This document shows, one piece after another, positions 16,477 to 26,659 of a stretch of DNA of 64,000 bases (position 1 is the stretch's first letter; the number at the start of each line of letters is the position of its first letter). Source of the stretch: Bacillus sp. Xin1 (GTDB lineage: Bacteria > Bacillota > Bacilli > Bacillales > Bacillaceae_G); NCBI RefSeq assembly GCF_013314535.1, contig NZ_JABUAE010000020.1:1-64000 (forward strand), given 5' to 3'. The notes below the pieces were generated by a model that ran no database searches, had not been told where the DNA came from, and saw only the letters and a program-made list of their open reading frames with translations. Both the position numbers and the translations under genes were made by a program.

Positions 16477-16686
16477 ATGAAAACTGCACAACGGGAAATG
16501 ATTTCAAATCGCGAGTTTTATTTCGTATTATATATGATGGTATTATTTGTTGCTGGATGGTTTATCGATGTAAATGGCCTATTTTTAAGCAAGTACTTTT
16601 CACTTGCAGGAATGATTTTCCTTCCACTAGTTGGTGGTATTGTCGGATTCTTTATTATGTCAATTAGTAAAGAGCAAAGTAAATAA
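16477..16686 (+). CDS. Small two-helix membrane protein
   Basis: 69 residues with two transmembrane helices (about 15-32 and 42-62) and short charged ends. The frame is open from 16465, but the AAAGGATGG site fits ATG 16477. The promoter region carries a TATAAT at 16450 and two copies of TGTGACATTTT (16409 and 16430), a possible regulator site. Function unknown. Confidence 0.7.
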   Translation: MKTAQREMISNREFYFVLYMMVLFVAGWFIDVNGLFLSKYFSLAGMIFLPLVGGIVGFFIMSISKEQSK

Positions 16687-16700
16687 CAACATTACATAAA

Positions 16701-16735
16701 GGCAGAAAACGATTTTTCGTTTTCTGCCTTTTATT
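16701..16735 (+). terminator. Rho-independent terminator
   Basis: GGCAGAAAACGA/TCGTTTTCTGCC stem followed by TTTTATTTT. Confidence 0.9.
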
Positions 16736-16775
16736 TTATAATAAAAGAACATAAAGACTATAAGGAGTGATTCAT

Positions 16776-17747
16776 ATGAAAAAAGTTGAACAATTATCCC
16801 CTCAGTTATATCTCATTGATGATTACGATTTACAACATAACGAGCGTACAGGTACATACGTTTTACTAGGTGATGATATTACTTTAATCGAAACGTGTGC
16901 AGCACCTTCTCTTCCGTACATTCTAAACGGCTTACATCAATTACGTATTGACTTAGCAGATGTTAAGAATATCATTGTTACACATGTTCATCTTGATCAT
17001 GCTGGTAGCGCTGGTTTAATGATGGAGAAGTGCCCAAATGCTACTTTATTCGTCCATTCACGTGGCGCACGTCATATGATTGATCCTACAAAATTAATCC
17101 AAGGTGCCAAAGCTGTATATGGCGATGCTTTTGATGAACTCTTCAATCCAATCCTTCCTATTCCAGAAAAACGCGTCCATATTGTACAAGATGGTGACGT
17201 ACTACAAATTTCAAAAAATCGGACGCTCACATTTTATGATACACCAGGGCATGCAAAACACCATATTAGCATCCATGACTCTTTAACAAATGGTATTTTC
17301 ACAGGTGATACAATTGGTATTTATTATCGAGAACTAGCTGAACTTGGCGTTGAACTATACTTGCCCACTACGTCTCCTTCACAGTTTCAACCAGATGCGA
17401 TGATAGCGGCAAAAGATCGCATCCGAAGTATGAAAGTTGATTCAATCTATTTTGGGCATTATGGTGCATCTTCCCATGTTTCTGAAGTGTATAAACAGCT
17501 TGAGTATTGGCTACCTATCTTTGTTGAGACTGGAAAACAAGTATTTGAAAAAAAGCAGGATTTTGAAACGGCAAGTCATGAACTATATGTTTTGCTGCTT
17601 GAAAAGGTATCCTCACACCTTTCACAGCAAGGCGTACCATCCACACATTCTATTTATGATGTAATAAAACTAGATATGGAAATCAGTGCGATGGGAATTA
17701 TCGATTATCTTACAAAGCAAGAAAAGGCTAAAACGACTACTAACTAA
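16776..17747 (+). CDS. MBL-fold metallo-hydrolase
   Basis: 323 residues. The metallo-beta-lactamase metal site THVHLDHAG is near residue 75, with further ligands in DTPGHAKHH and FTGDTIGIYY, and a final HYGASSH. The domain is full and should bind two metals. The C-terminal 90 residues are helical and may carry a DUF seen in this subfamily. Substrate unknown; thioesters, lactones and glutathione adducts are common for the fold. AAGGAG fits ATG 16776 rather than the upstream GTG 16767. Confidence 0.87.
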   Translation: MKKVEQLSPQLYLIDDYDLQHNERTGTYVLLGDDITLIETCAAPSLPYILNGLHQLRIDLADVKNIIVTHVHLDHAGSAGLMMEKCPNATLFVHSRGARHMIDPTKLIQGAKAVYGDAFDELFNPILPIPEKRVHIVQDGDVLQISKNRTLTFYDTPGHAKHHISIHDSLTNGIFTGDTIGIYYRELAELGVELYLPTTSPSQFQPDAMIAAKDRIRSMKVDSIYFGHYGASSHVSEVYKQLEYWLPIFVETGKQVFEKKQDFETASHELYVLLLEKVSSHLSQQGVPSTHSIYDVIKLDMEISAMGIIDYLTKQEKAKTTTN

Positions 17748-17761
17748 ATGAAAAAACATCC

Positions 17762-17803
17762 GAGGATATGATGCTTTGTTTCAAGCATATATCCTCTTTC
17801 TTT
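17762..17803 (+). terminator. Terminator after MBL gene
   Basis: Stem GAGGATATGATGCTT/AAGCATATATCCTC followed by TTTCTTT. Confidence 0.8.
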
Positions 17804-17849
17804 GAATATATTTTTTGAATAATACACATATACAAAAAGGAGGGAAACG

Positions 17850-18266
17850 ATGAAAGAAATAATCAAATACTTATGTTACACTTTATTCATTGTTATATTG
17901 CTATTTACAGGAGGGAAAATTCAATTCTATTTAGATCAACAAGCTGAGCTATCCTTTCATATATATCCTCGAATATTTTTCTTTGTATTTTTCCCCTTTT
18001 TCATTGGTGGTGTACTGCGCTTCTGCCAGCTTATTCATAACAAAAAAAAAAATCAACACGAATGGAAATTTCAACCAGATAAATTTATAGGCCTTGTCCT
18101 TCCTTCAATATTGATTGGTTTTTCACCTATGTTATATTTTTCACCCCTCGGACACTTCTTTCCTTACTTAGCTACTATCATTCTTCTAAATACAACATTT
18201 TCTGTAATAATAAACATAATAGCTGGTTACTCATTCTTAGATTGTTTCATAAAAAAAGAAGGCTAA
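17850..18266 (+). CDS. Hypothetical membrane protein
   Basis: 138 residues, about four transmembrane helices (8-25, 42-60, 85-105, 110-130), aromatic-rich, with a cytosolic Lys-rich loop (NKKKNQHEWKF). An AGGAGG site precedes ATG. No family recognised. Confidence 0.75.
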   Translation: MKEIIKYLCYTLFIVILLFTGGKIQFYLDQQAELSFHIYPRIFFFVFFPFFIGGVLRFCQLIHNKKKNQHEWKFQPDKFIGLVLPSILIGFSPMLYFSPLGHFFPYLATIILLNTTFSVIINIIAGYSFLDCFIKKEG

Positions 18267-18355
18267 CATGACACGAGCCTTCCTCCCCTATCTTCTGGAT
18301 GTGTATCTGTGAAAGTCGCTATACATGCGGTAAGGAAATTTAAATAGTAAATAGA

Positions 18356-18392
18356 AAGAAGAGCCCTTTTTATAAACAACGGCTCTTTTTTT
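18356..18392. terminator. Terminator between membrane-protein and anti-sigma genes
   Basis: AAGAGCC/GGCTCTT stem, long loop, with a T-run on the plus side. Confidence 0.6.
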
Positions 18393-18399
18393 CATACTC

Positions 18400-19089
18400 T
18401 TAATTTATTTGTTGTACCTTTCCATTTACATACTCCATAAACCGATCCGCTTGTACAAATTCCTCTTTATACGCTTCGGGAACTTCTTCTACCGTTACAT
18501 GTCCGCTTGATTTAATTTTCACTTGCACTTTCTCATAGGTCATTAATGCATCTATATACTGTTCGTACTCTTTAGAAGTTAATACTTCTTTACTAGATTT
18601 ATCCCCATTCAATTTATCAAAGTACGGCTGAAGTACCATCACTATCTTTTTCATTTCCTCTTTTTTCGCCGGTGATAATTGATCATAATCTATGTTACCG
18701 TTAGAATCTCCATATGTAAGCTTTGCATTTGTAAGTTTTTTTAAATGCTTTGTAAATTTTTCGTATTCCTTTTGTCCCATTTCTCCTTTTGCTTGTGCTA
18801 GTTTCGCATCTAACTGCAAATACCCTTGAAGTGTTGCATTTCCTGCATGTTTTTTCAAATTCTCAAACGAACCATAAATACCATCCGCCATAATAGATTG
18901 ATATGCAAAACCTGTCGTTGGAATTAATAGTGCTGCTGCTAGTACTCCTGTGATAAGACGCTTTTTCATCGTTTTCCCTCCGCGCTTTACTTTTATTTGA
19001 ATCATTACTTTTTCTTTCAACTCAGGTGGCGGTACAATTCCCTTTGCTTCTTCTTGTATGGATTCCCTTACCCGATACTCTAAACTCAT
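18400..19089 (-). CDS. Anti-sigma factor, DUF3600-type
   Basis: 229 residues. A short cytosolic N-terminus (about 40 residues, PPPELKEKVMIQIK) would bind the sigma factor. One transmembrane helix (about 44-63) is followed by an extracytoplasmic Lys-rich helical domain typical of Bacillus DUF3600 proteins. It overlaps the sigma gene by four bases (ATGA), giving coupled translation in a sigma/anti-sigma operon. The signal that releases the sigma factor is unknown. Confidence 0.85.
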   Translation of the reverse strand: MSLEYRVRESIQEEAKGIVPPPELKEKVMIQIKVKRGGKTMKKRLITGVLAAALLIPTTGFAYQSIMADGIYGSFENLKKHAGNATLQGYLQLDAKLAQAKGEMGQKEYEKFTKHLKKLTNAKLTYGDSNGNIDYDQLSPAKKEEMKKIVMVLQPYFDKLNGDKSSKEVLTSKEYEQYIDALMTYEKVQVKIKSSGHVTVEEVPEAYKEEFVQADRFMEYVNGKVQQIN

Positions 19090-19664
19090 TTCGCGTCCCC
19101 TACCTCTCCTAAAAAGATTTCTTCTACTTGCTCTTTTTGGCGTAATTTCTTTAGCGCTGCATGAATTCGTGATTTAACCGTTCCAACCGGAATATGTAAA
19201 ATATTCGCTACTTCTTCTTGTGAATAATCGTGTAAATACCGCAAGATAATGACTTGCTTCAACTTGTAAGGTAATTTATGAATGAGCGCAATAAGCTTTT
19301 GATTCGAAATCTTATTCACAATATCACTTGAAAAATCAAATTCAATTGGCTTCTTCTGCTCCTCCGCTTTCTTTAAAATCCGCAGACGCATCCACCTTTT
19401 TCTCCTATATGAATGAATTTGCCTAATTGCAAGTCCCAATAACCACGGCCGAAAAGGTCTCTCCGGATTATACTTGCTAAGCGATTGATACAACTGTATA
19501 TATATTTCCTGAACTACATCATCTACATCTATCTTTTCTTCTATCAAAAAATGAACTGTCTTATAAACATCTTGAATTGTCTTATCATACAATTCACTGT
19601 ATGCTTCTTGATTTCCTGATAGAGTTAGTTGGATGAGATGATGATAGTCTTTTTCCTGATCCAT
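19086..19664 (-). CDS. ECF-type RNA polymerase sigma factor
   Basis: 192 residues. Region 2 (YSELYDKTIQDVYKTV, DVDDVVQEIYIQLYQSL, RPWLLGLAIRQIHSYRR) is followed by region 4 (LPYKLKQVIILRYLHDYS, EEVANILHIPVGTVKSRIH) with its helix-turn-helix. It directs RNA polymerase to a small stress regulon and usually its own promoter. GGAGGG precedes ATG. Coupled to the downstream anti-sigma gene. Confidence 0.93.
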   Translation of the reverse strand: MDQEKDYHHLIQLTLSGNQEAYSELYDKTIQDVYKTVHFLIEEKIDVDDVVQEIYIQLYQSLSKYNPERPFRPWLLGLAIRQIHSYRRKRWMRLRILKKAEEQKKPIEFDFSSDIVNKISNQKLIALIHKLPYKLKQVIILRYLHDYSQEEVANILHIPVGTVKSRIHAALKKLRQKEQVEEIFLGEVGDAK

Positions 19665-19868
19665 TCATTGTCCCTCCTTTGTCTTACACTATATATTGGC
19701 AAATAAAGAACATTTCGTTCGGTTTTTTTAATATAAATTTTTGTATAGATGAATAAAATTAATTATTTCATAATCTTAGCTTATAATTCACCATAACAAT
19801 TATATAATTTTCCATTTTAAGATAGGTGTTTAAAATAATAAATAGACTCTATGTTGGAGGGATATATG

Positions 19869-20882
19869 ATGAAAGCTATTGTTGTAACAGAATTTGGTGG
19901 TCCAGATAAACTGAAATATACAGAGGTGCCTATACCGACTATTACAGAGAAGCAAGTATTAATTCGCGTTATCGCAACCAGCGTCAACTTTGCCGATATT
20001 AAATCTCGCTATGGGAAAAAAGGAAATGGAAAACTGCCCTTTATCCCTGGTATAGATGCAGCAGGAATTGTCGAGCAAGTCGGTTCAGATGTTAAAAATA
20101 TTCGCGTAGGACAGCGGGTAATTGCCTTTCCTTTGAATGGATCTTATGCTGAGTATGTTGTCGCGAATGAAAACCTTACGTTTGTGTTACCTGATGAAGT
20201 TGACTTCACAACTGCAGCTGCTTGTCCTATTGTATCTTTTACGAGTTATAATTTGCTTGCAAATATAGCAAGATTACAACAAGGTGAAACTGTTTTGATT
20301 CATGCGGCAGCTGGTGGAATTGGAACAACAGCTATTCAGTTAGCCAAAATATTAGGTGCTGGAAAAATTATTGGAACAGTCGGAACAGAAACAAAAAGAA
20401 AAATTGCTTTAGATGCTGGAGCTGATCATGTAATTTGTTATCAAAATGAAGATTTTGCAGAGAAGGTAAATACACTTACAGATGGCGAAGGAGTAAACGT
20501 GATATTAGACTCTATTTCCGGAACTGTATCAGAGAAAAGCCTAGAATGCCTTGCTTACTACGGTCGGCTTGTCCATTTTGGAAATGCAAGCGGTGAAATT
20601 GGTACATTCCGAACAAAAGATTTACATGCAAGTTGTCGTTCAATTCTTGGCTTTAGCTTTGGGACAACTCGTAAAAAGCGTCCTCACTTACTCCGTCATA
20701 CAGCCGATCAAGTGTTTCAATATTTACGTGATGGCAGCCTGCAAATTAAATTAGGGAAACGGTTTCCATTGCAAGATGCAGGGAAAGCACATGAATGGGT
20801 AGAAAGTAGACAAAGTACTGGAAAAGTCATTTTGGATATGAAATTGAGGTGTCATTTATGGGATCACGGATTATGCACTTAA
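19869..20882 (+). CDS. Zinc-independent quinone oxidoreductase (MDR superfamily)
   Basis: 337 residues. An N-terminal GroES-like domain (PGIDAAGIVEQVG) is followed by a Rossmann domain with HAAAGGIGTTAIQLAK. No zinc-ligand Cys set is visible, so it fits NADPH:quinone reductase-like enzymes. The frame is open from 19851 but the GGAGGGA site sets the start at 19866 or 19869. The C-terminus reads out of frame against the next gene start in a 25-bp overlap, suggesting translational coupling; the final residues (RCHLWDHGLCT) look atypical. Confidence 0.87.
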   Translation: MKAIVVTEFGGPDKLKYTEVPIPTITEKQVLIRVIATSVNFADIKSRYGKKGNGKLPFIPGIDAAGIVEQVGSDVKNIRVGQRVIAFPLNGSYAEYVVANENLTFVLPDEVDFTTAAACPIVSFTSYNLLANIARLQQGETVLIHAAAGGIGTTAIQLAKILGAGKIIGTVGTETKRKIALDAGADHVICYQNEDFAEKVNTLTDGEGVNVILDSISGTVSEKSLECLAYYGRLVHFGNASGEIGTFRTKDLHASCRSILGFSFGTTRKKRPHLLRHTADQVFQYLRDGSLQIKLGKRFPLQDAGKAHEWVESRQSTGKVILDMKLRCHLWDHGLCT

Positions 20883-21472
20883 TTATCGCAAATGGTATTG
20901 CAGAGAAATTATCCATTCAAGATAGAACATCTTTCCTACTCGGTGGAGTCGCTCCTGATGCAGTTTATTCAAAAGCAGAAAAAGAAAAGTCCCATTTCTA
21001 CGCTGGTACGACAAAAAACTATACGAGAAGAATCGATTATGATACATTTCTTCATAAATATGAACCATTTATAGACTCCTCTTTTATTTTAGGCTATTAC
21101 ACACACCTTATCGCTGATGATAATTGGTTGAACGGATTTTTTCTCCCTTGGCTCAAAAATAGAATCGAGCATGACACAACAATTTTATCCCTGTATCATA
21201 ATGACTTTAAATTATTGAATGCGAAACTATTACATCATTACGATAAAGAGCAGCAATTTCTTTCTCTACTTAATCAAAAAGCAAACATACCAAAGATCGA
21301 GGAAGTGACTGAAGAAAACGTTCTAGCTTTTAAAAAATTCATCTTTGATGATATGCTGTATCCGGAGCAAGATTTACATGCAGACTTACAAGTGTTTACA
21401 TTTAATCAAATCGTCGGTTATGTAGAAACTACTATTGAAAAAGGTGTTTTCTTTTTAGAAAAACACCTTTAA
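20858..21472 (+). CDS. Zinc-dependent phospholipase C-like hydrolase
   Basis: 204 residues. It starts MGSRIMHLIIANGIA, with LLGGVAPDAV, a conserved His region around HKYEPF and YYTHLIADDNW: the scattered His/Asp pattern of the zinc-dependent PLC-like fold. It lacks a signal peptide, unlike secreted PLCs. A GAGGTG site lies within the previous gene. Catalysis is inferred. Confidence 0.75.
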   Translation: MGSRIMHLIIANGIAEKLSIQDRTSFLLGGVAPDAVYSKAEKEKSHFYAGTTKNYTRRIDYDTFLHKYEPFIDSSFILGYYTHLIADDNWLNGFFLPWLKNRIEHDTTILSLYHNDFKLLNAKLLHHYDKEQQFLSLLNQKANIPKIEEVTEENVLAFKKFIFDDMLYPEQDLHADLQVFTFNQIVGYVETTIEKGVFFLEKHL

Positions 21473-21491
21473 ATGATACTGTTGATAATCG

Positions 21492-21535
21492 GCTTCACGC
21501 CTACAAGAATCAAAAGGTTCTTGTAGGCGTGAAGC
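21492..21535. repeat. Perfect 18-bp inverted repeat
   Basis: GCTTCACGCCTACAAGAA and its exact complement around an 8-nt loop, between convergent genes. There is no T-run on either side, so it is not a textbook terminator. Confidence 0.7.
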
Positions 21536-21542
21536 TATGTCA

Positions 21543-21983
21543 TTAATGAATTAATGACGCTCTCAAATTACTAATCCCATTTTCCAAATAACCCTTTAAA
21601 CAAGTTAACACATATACCCAGCCTTCTTTTTGTCCTAGCATTTTATTAACGACCTCGGGGTCATCTTCTTTCAAACCTGATTCATTTACTTCAATGATTG
21701 TACTCGTATGATCCAACTCACTTAGTATAATCGTAACAATCGTTTCTTCACCGTATCCTCCCCATGAGAATACGATTTTTTTATTTTCCTCAATTTCTAA
21801 TACACGTATTACAACTTCTGCATTATATTCATCATATCTCCATGTAATCGTCTTGCCTTGTTCCAGTCTTTCAGTTCCGGATGAAAACCAATAATTAGAC
21901 ATTTTTTCAGGATCTACTATAGTTTCAAACACCTCACTAGCCGATTTGAATATTTTAAATTTCGTAATCACTTGCGTATCCAT
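21543..21983 (-). CDS. SRPBCC (AHSA1/START-fold) protein
   Basis: 146 residues of the START-like fold found in Aha1-type proteins: FKSASEVFETIVDPEKMSNYW at the start, TITWRYDEY, VIRVLEIEENKKIVFSW, and a C-terminal helix (GWVYVLTCLKGYLENG). The fold forms a hydrophobic ligand cavity. The ligand is unknown. Confidence 0.87.
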   Translation of the reverse strand: MDTQVITKFKIFKSASEVFETIVDPEKMSNYWFSSGTERLEQGKTITWRYDEYNAEVVIRVLEIEENKKIVFSWGGYGEETIVTIILSELDHTSTIIEVNESGLKEDDPEVVNKMLGQKEGWVYVLTCLKGYLENGISNLRASLIH

Positions 21984-22180
21984 ACTACATCAACCCTCTT
22001 TCGATATATTTAATAGCTCTTTTTATTATAGAACGAACGTTCCTGTTATTCAAATATCAACATCGTTATTTGACATAGCTTTTTATATTACATACAAAAA
22101 CAATAAAAAGACGTGACTGCTTTATACATGCCGACACGCCTTTTTACTCTTATTATTCCAATATAAATGGAAGCTTCACA

Positions 22181-23350
22181 TTATCTAGGCTTCTTCTTCC
22201 CAGTGAATGCTGGTTTCTTTTTCTTTGGTGCTTTCGGTTTTGACTCTACAAAAGTACCTTTAAACATTTCTTGCTTTGTAAATTGAATACCTAATTTTTT
22301 CGCAAATTGAAGTAGTTTACGCTCTTCTTGCGGTGTAACAAGGGAAACAACTGTCCCCTCTTTCCCCATACGTCCTGTACGACCTGAACGGTGAATGTAT
22401 TGGTCTAGTGTATCTGGTAATTCTAAATGAATTACGTGTGTTAAATCATCAATATCTAATCCACGTGCTGCAATATCAGTCGCCAGTAAAATTTCTACTT
22501 TTCCTTGACGGAATGCACGCATTGTTGCTTCACGCTCTTGTTTACTTGCCTCTGCATGAAGTGCTGCAGCTTTCATTTTGCGATACTTTAATTTTTCAGC
22601 AATTTCATCTAAACGATATGGATCATTTAAAAAGGCTACTGCTTTTACATTGCCAATATGCATAATTTTTCTTACGTAATCATTTTTCTCACGACGCTCA
22701 CAAACAATGTATGTGTGCTCCACTAGGCTTTTCGTTTCTGTACGTTTTACACGAACTAATTGTGGTTCAACCGCAAAATCACGTGCTACTTCTTCTGCGT
22801 CTTTTGTCATCGTTGCAGAGAAGAATACTAATTGACGATCGCGCATTGTAGATTTTATAACATCATGTACAGCGTCAACCATCTTTTGTTTTACGATTTG
22901 ATCAAACTCATCAAATATAATTGTTTTTACTTCATGCATTTTTAACTTTTTCATACGAATTAATTCCAAAATACGCCCCGGTGAACCAACAATTACTTTT
23001 GGATGTTTCTTTAATTTTTCTACTTGGCGCTTAATATCCGCCCCTCCAATTAAAGATGCACCTGAAATATCAGTTCCTGCTGTAAATTTTTGAACCTCTT
23101 CATGAATTTGCATAACAAGTTCACGTGTTGGTGCTAAGATTACAATTTGTGGTTGTTTTACTTCAGGATTAATTTTATGTAAAAGTGGTAATAAGTACGC
23201 TAATGTTTTTCCTGTTCCAGTTGGAGATTCAGCTATAACGTCTTGTCCTTCTAAAATCGTTGGAATTGCTTGCTTTTGAATTTCAGTAAACTCTTTAAAA
23301 CCAGCCTTCTCCCAAGCTTGTTGCAAAAATGGTTGCATATCTTTTATCAT
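22181..23350 (-). CDS. DEAD-box ATP-dependent RNA helicase
   Basis: 389 residues. Q motif FTEIQKQAIP, Walker A SPTGTGKT (motif I), PTRELV (Ia), motif II as DEFD in place of DEAD, SAT (III), then HRSGRTGRMG (VI). A basic tail rich in Lys/Pro (KAPKKKKPAFTGKKKPR) likely binds RNA. It would act in RNA unwinding, ribosome assembly or cold growth, as do the several Bacillus Csh helicases; which of these it is I cannot tell. It is probably co-transcribed with the 175-residue gene upstream (19-bp gap). Confidence 0.93.
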   Translation of the reverse strand: MIKDMQPFLQQAWEKAGFKEFTEIQKQAIPTILEGQDVIAESPTGTGKTLAYLLPLLHKINPEVKQPQIVILAPTRELVMQIHEEVQKFTAGTDISGASLIGGADIKRQVEKLKKHPKVIVGSPGRILELIRMKKLKMHEVKTIIFDEFDQIVKQKMVDAVHDVIKSTMRDRQLVFFSATMTKDAEEVARDFAVEPQLVRVKRTETKSLVEHTYIVCERREKNDYVRKIMHIGNVKAVAFLNDPYRLDEIAEKLKYRKMKAAALHAEASKQEREATMRAFRQGKVEILLATDIAARGLDIDDLTHVIHLELPDTLDQYIHRSGRTGRMGKEGTVVSLVTPQEERKLLQFAKKLGIQFTKQEMFKGTFVESKPKAPKKKKPAFTGKKKPR

Positions 23351-23369
23351 TTGTTTTTCTCCTTTATCT

Positions 23370-23897
23370 CTATTTTTGAAGAAAATGTTGTATTGCTCGC
23401 ACCGTTTCTATCATGTGAGAAATAACAGCTATTAAATCATCAACATGGTCTTCTGTAATCGCTTTTTGAAATAGAACTTCTACCTTATTATGATATGAAA
23501 TCGCTTGCTTATTATATTCGTATGAAATTTGTTGCGTAATCATTCGCTCTTTTCCCCAGATAGATTGTAATAAGCTTTCAATTTGTTGGCAGTCGGTTTC
23601 TGGGCATTGCAGCGGAAATGTAAACCTTAATTTCATTTCACACCCCGGTATAAACTGAGGTACTTCCAATATCTCACCTGATAAATTTTTTGCATCTACA
23701 GATAATGAAAATGTCGCTTCTACTAACGTTTCAAATGATTCGTTTAATTGAAATGAAATATTGTATATACGACTTAACGACGCAAGGTCCATCATATCTT
23801 TTCGATCCGTTACAAGAATATCTCCATGTAAATCAAAATCGTAGACAGCTCCTTCAACGATTACTTTTAAATTGTCAAAAGCAGTTGGATCAAACAT
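23370..23897 (-). CDS. Conserved hypothetical protein upstream of helicase
   Basis: 175 residues, cytosolic, alpha/beta, no recognised motif. Two Cys lie in CPETDCQQ, and the C-terminal region (VDDLIAVISHMIETVRAIQHFLQ) is helical. GGAGGAAATT sets the start at ATG 23897 rather than 23909. It precedes the helicase gene by 19 bp. Confidence 0.7.
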   Translation of the reverse strand: MFDPTAFDNLKVIVEGAVYDFDLHGDILVTDRKDMMDLASLSRIYNISFQLNESFETLVEATFSLSVDAKNLSGEILEVPQFIPGCEMKLRFTFPLQCPETDCQQIESLLQSIWGKERMITQQISYEYNKQAISYHNKVEVLFQKAITEDHVDDLIAVISHMIETVRAIQHFLQK

Positions 23898-23904
23898 AAT
23901 TTCC

Positions 23905-23939
23905 TCCAAAAAACAGGCGCCTTTCGATGGAAAGGCGCC
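23905..23939 (-). terminator. Terminator of fhs
   Basis: GGCGCCTTT/AAAGGCGCC stem; read on the minus strand it ends in TGTTTTTT. Confidence 0.85.
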
Positions 23940-23987
23940 ACTTGATGTATATATAGTTTACAGATAAACGAGATGAATTACAACCTT

Positions 23988-25676
23988 TTAGAATAAACCT
24001 ACTGCTTTTCCATCTTCATTTACGTCCATTTGAAGTGCAGCTGGTTGTTTTGGCAGACCTGGCATTGTTAACATTGTTCCCGTTAATGCTACAATAAACC
24101 CTGCACCGATAGATGGTTTTAGTTCACGAATTGTCACAATAAAGTCAGATGGTCGACCTAATTTCGTTGCATCATCAGAAAGAGAATATTGTGTTTTTGC
24201 CATACATACCGGTAAGTTACTCCAACCTTCTCCTGTAAATTGAGCCAATTGTTTACGTGCTTTCGGAGCAAATTCAATATCTTTTGCACCGTATACTTTT
24301 TGAGCAATTGTACGGATTTTTTCTTCTAAAGATAATTCTAAATCATAAAGTGGTGCGTATTTGTTGTCACCTTTTTCAATTACTTTTAATACTTTCTCAG
24401 CAAGGTCTACACCACCTTGACCACCTTTTTCCCAAACTTCTGTTAAGGATACTTCGTAGCCACGTTCGTTGCACCATTCTTGTAAGTATGCAACCTCTGC
24501 ATCTGTATCTGTAATAAATTTATTAATTGCAATTACGAATGGAACACCGAAACTTTGAATTGTTTCCACATGTTTTTGTAAGTTTTCCATTCCTTTTGCT
24601 AGTGCATCTACATTTTCTTCTTTTAACTGATCTTTCGCTACGCCGCCGTGCATTTTAAGCGCACGAATTGTCGCAACGATAACAACTGCTTCTGGTTTAA
24701 TACCTGCTGCACGCGCTTTAATATCTAAGAATTTTTCAGCACCTAAGTCCGCACCAAAACCAGCTTCTGTAATGACATAATCACCTAATTTCGCTGCCAT
24801 TGTTGTAGCGATAACACTGTTACAACCGTGAGCGATGTTAGCAAATGGTCCACCATGAATGATTGCTGGGGTATTTTCTAATGTTTGTACTAAGTTTGGT
24901 TTTAACGCATCTTTTAATAGAAGTGTTAACGCTCCCTCTACGCCTAAATCTTTAACTGTTACAGGCTCATTGTCCATATTATAAGCAACGACAATGCGAG
25001 ATAAACGCATCTTTAAATCTTGAATATCTGTCGCAAGGCAGAATACAGCCATAATTTCAGATGCTACTGTAATATCAAAACCGTCTTCACGTGGTACACC
25101 TTGAACTGGTCCACCAAGACCAATTACTACATTACGCAGTGCACGGTCATTTAAATCGACACAACGCTTCCATACGATTTTTCGTGTATCAATCTTAAGT
25201 ACATTTCCTTGTTGAATATGATTATCAATAAATGCTGCTAATGCGTTATTTGCAGTTGTAATGGCATGAATATCACCAGTAAAGTGAAGGTTGATATCTT
25301 CCATTGGGACAACTTGTGAATAACCTCCACCTGCTGCACCACCCTTTAATCCCATTGTTGGTCCAAGTGATGGCTCACGAAGTGCAATGACTGCTTTTTT
25401 ACCAATTTTATTAAAAGCTTGACCTAAACCAACTGTTACCGTTGATTTACCTTCTCCTGCTGGAGTCGGGTTAATCGCTGTTACTAAAACAACTTTTCCG
25501 TCCTTTTCAGTTTGTAAGCGCTTAAAAATATCAAGAGATAATTTCCCTTTATAATGACCATATGGCTCTAATTCTTCTTCTAAAAGGTTCAACTCAGCTG
25601 CAATCTCTTGAATTTTCTTCATACTTGCTTCTTGTGCAATTTCAATATCGGATTTAACTGTTGTAGTAGTTGTCAT
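23988..25676 (-). CDS. fhs: Formate--tetrahydrofolate ligase
   Basis: 562 residues, the usual length. P-loop [18 protein letters not shown] near residue 65, followed by [23 protein letters not shown]. It joins formate to THF with ATP, giving 10-formyl-THF for purine and formyl-Met synthesis. The frame extends to 25739, but the family start ([14 protein letters not shown]) has a GGGGGA site at ATG 25676. Single gene, closed by a strong hairpin. Confidence 0.97.
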   Translation of the reverse strand: MTTTTTVKSDIEIAQEASMKKIQEIAAELNLLEEELEPYGHYKGKLSLDIFKRLQTEKDGKVVLVTAINPTPAGEGKSTVTVGLGQAFNKIGKKAVIALREPSLGPTMGLKGGAAGGGYSQVVPMEDINLHFTGDIHAITTANNALAAFIDNHIQQGNVLKIDTRKIVWKRCVDLNDRALRNVVIGLGGPVQGVPREDGFDITVASEIMAVFCLATDIQDLKMRLSRIVVAYNMDNEPVTVKDLGVEGALTLLLKDALKPNLVQTLENTPAIIHGGPFANIAHGCNSVIATTMAAKLGDYVITEAGFGADLGAEKFLDIKARAAGIKPEAVVIVATIRALKMHGGVAKDQLKEENVDALAKGMENLQKHVETIQSFGVPFVIAINKFITDTDAEVAYLQEWCNERGYEVSLTEVWEKGGQGGVDLAEKVLKVIEKGDNKYAPLYDLELSLEEKIRTIAQKVYGAKDIEFAPKARKQLAQFTGEGWSNLPVCMAKTQYSLSDDATKLGRPSDFIVTIRELKPSIGAGFIVALTGTMLTMPGLPKQPAALQMDVNEDGKAVGLF

Positions 25677-25776
25677 ATACCCTAGTCCCCCTTTAATTGG
25701 TTCTGCTGATATTGTATCAGTTTTTTGTATTTTCTGCACTTATTTCCCTCCTAAATTTTGCACATTTCTTCAGGCA

Positions 25777-26454
25777 TTATTTTTTCAGCATAAATACCCA
25801 CAAAAATGTTAGTGCTTGCTGCAGTTCTACTGATAATTGTCCAAGCATTTTTTCATTTACACCTCGTTTATATACACCCATCCCATCGACTACTTGAAAT
25901 CCTTGTTCCTCTGCAAGCTGTTCAAATTCCCAAGGCATCATTGTATTACAAACAACATCTTTTCCATATAAACGAGGATAGCTATTTTCACGTGGTTTTG
26001 CTGTCGGTCCTAAAATAGCAATGCACGCATGTCCATCAGGTCTCAAAACACGCTTTATCTCCTGTAACGCCTGTAATGGCTGTTCTGTCCATTCTAACGA
26101 GTTCACCGCTAATATTGCTGGAAATTTCTCATTTTCAAAAGGCAATGAAGAGAGATCTCCCTTTATAAATGACAAATTAGGCCCTTCTCCGCGTTCCTTT
26201 CCCTTTTGAATCATTTGCTCGGATAAATCTACACCACACGCTTTATATCCTGCTAGACTTAATTTATATGTACCATATCCATCACCGCAGCCAACATCTA
26301 AAACTGCCACACCATTTTCTACATACTTTTCAAAAAACGGGATGATTGTGCTACGACTTCCATGATCCCACATTTCCCCGCTATTTTGGTTCCAAGATTC
26401 TGCATTGTTGTCCCATTTTTTTTCTGCGGATTTATGCCAATTAAACTTTGTCAT
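25777..26454 (-). CDS. Class I SAM-dependent methyltransferase
   Basis: 225 residues. SAM motif I VLDVGCGDGYGTYKL, motif II region LSFIKGDLSSLPFENEKF, and EIKRVLRPDGHACIAILG. UbiE/type 11 methyltransferase fold, substrate unknown. The AGGGGG site sets ATG 26454. Confidence 0.9.
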   Translation of the reverse strand: MTKFNWHKSAEKKWDNNAESWNQNSGEMWDHGSRSTIIPFFEKYVENGVAVLDVGCGDGYGTYKLSLAGYKACGVDLSEQMIQKGKERGEGPNLSFIKGDLSSLPFENEKFPAILAVNSLEWTEQPLQALQEIKRVLRPDGHACIAILGPTAKPRENSYPRLYGKDVVCNTMMPWEFEQLAEEQGFQVVDGMGVYKRGVNEKMLGQLSVELQQALTFLWVFMLKK

Positions 26455-26659
26455 GTTTCCCCCTACTTTCACTTGTTTTCATTCATTCCATTCTACATCA
26501 TTTTCCTATATTCCTGTTTATTCTCATGGAGAGATGGATAAGATAGCAACAGACTTATGTATTCTCCAAATTTTGCTTTACTTGGATATAACTCATACTC
26601 ATGTTCTCTTCTTTATGAAAGATAATAAAGATACACCCAATTGAAAGAGAGAGATGTAC

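Noticed and set aside
25677-25740. Riboswitch upstream of fhs
   Set aside because: The leader is short and shows no folded conserved core; only a ribosome site is visible.
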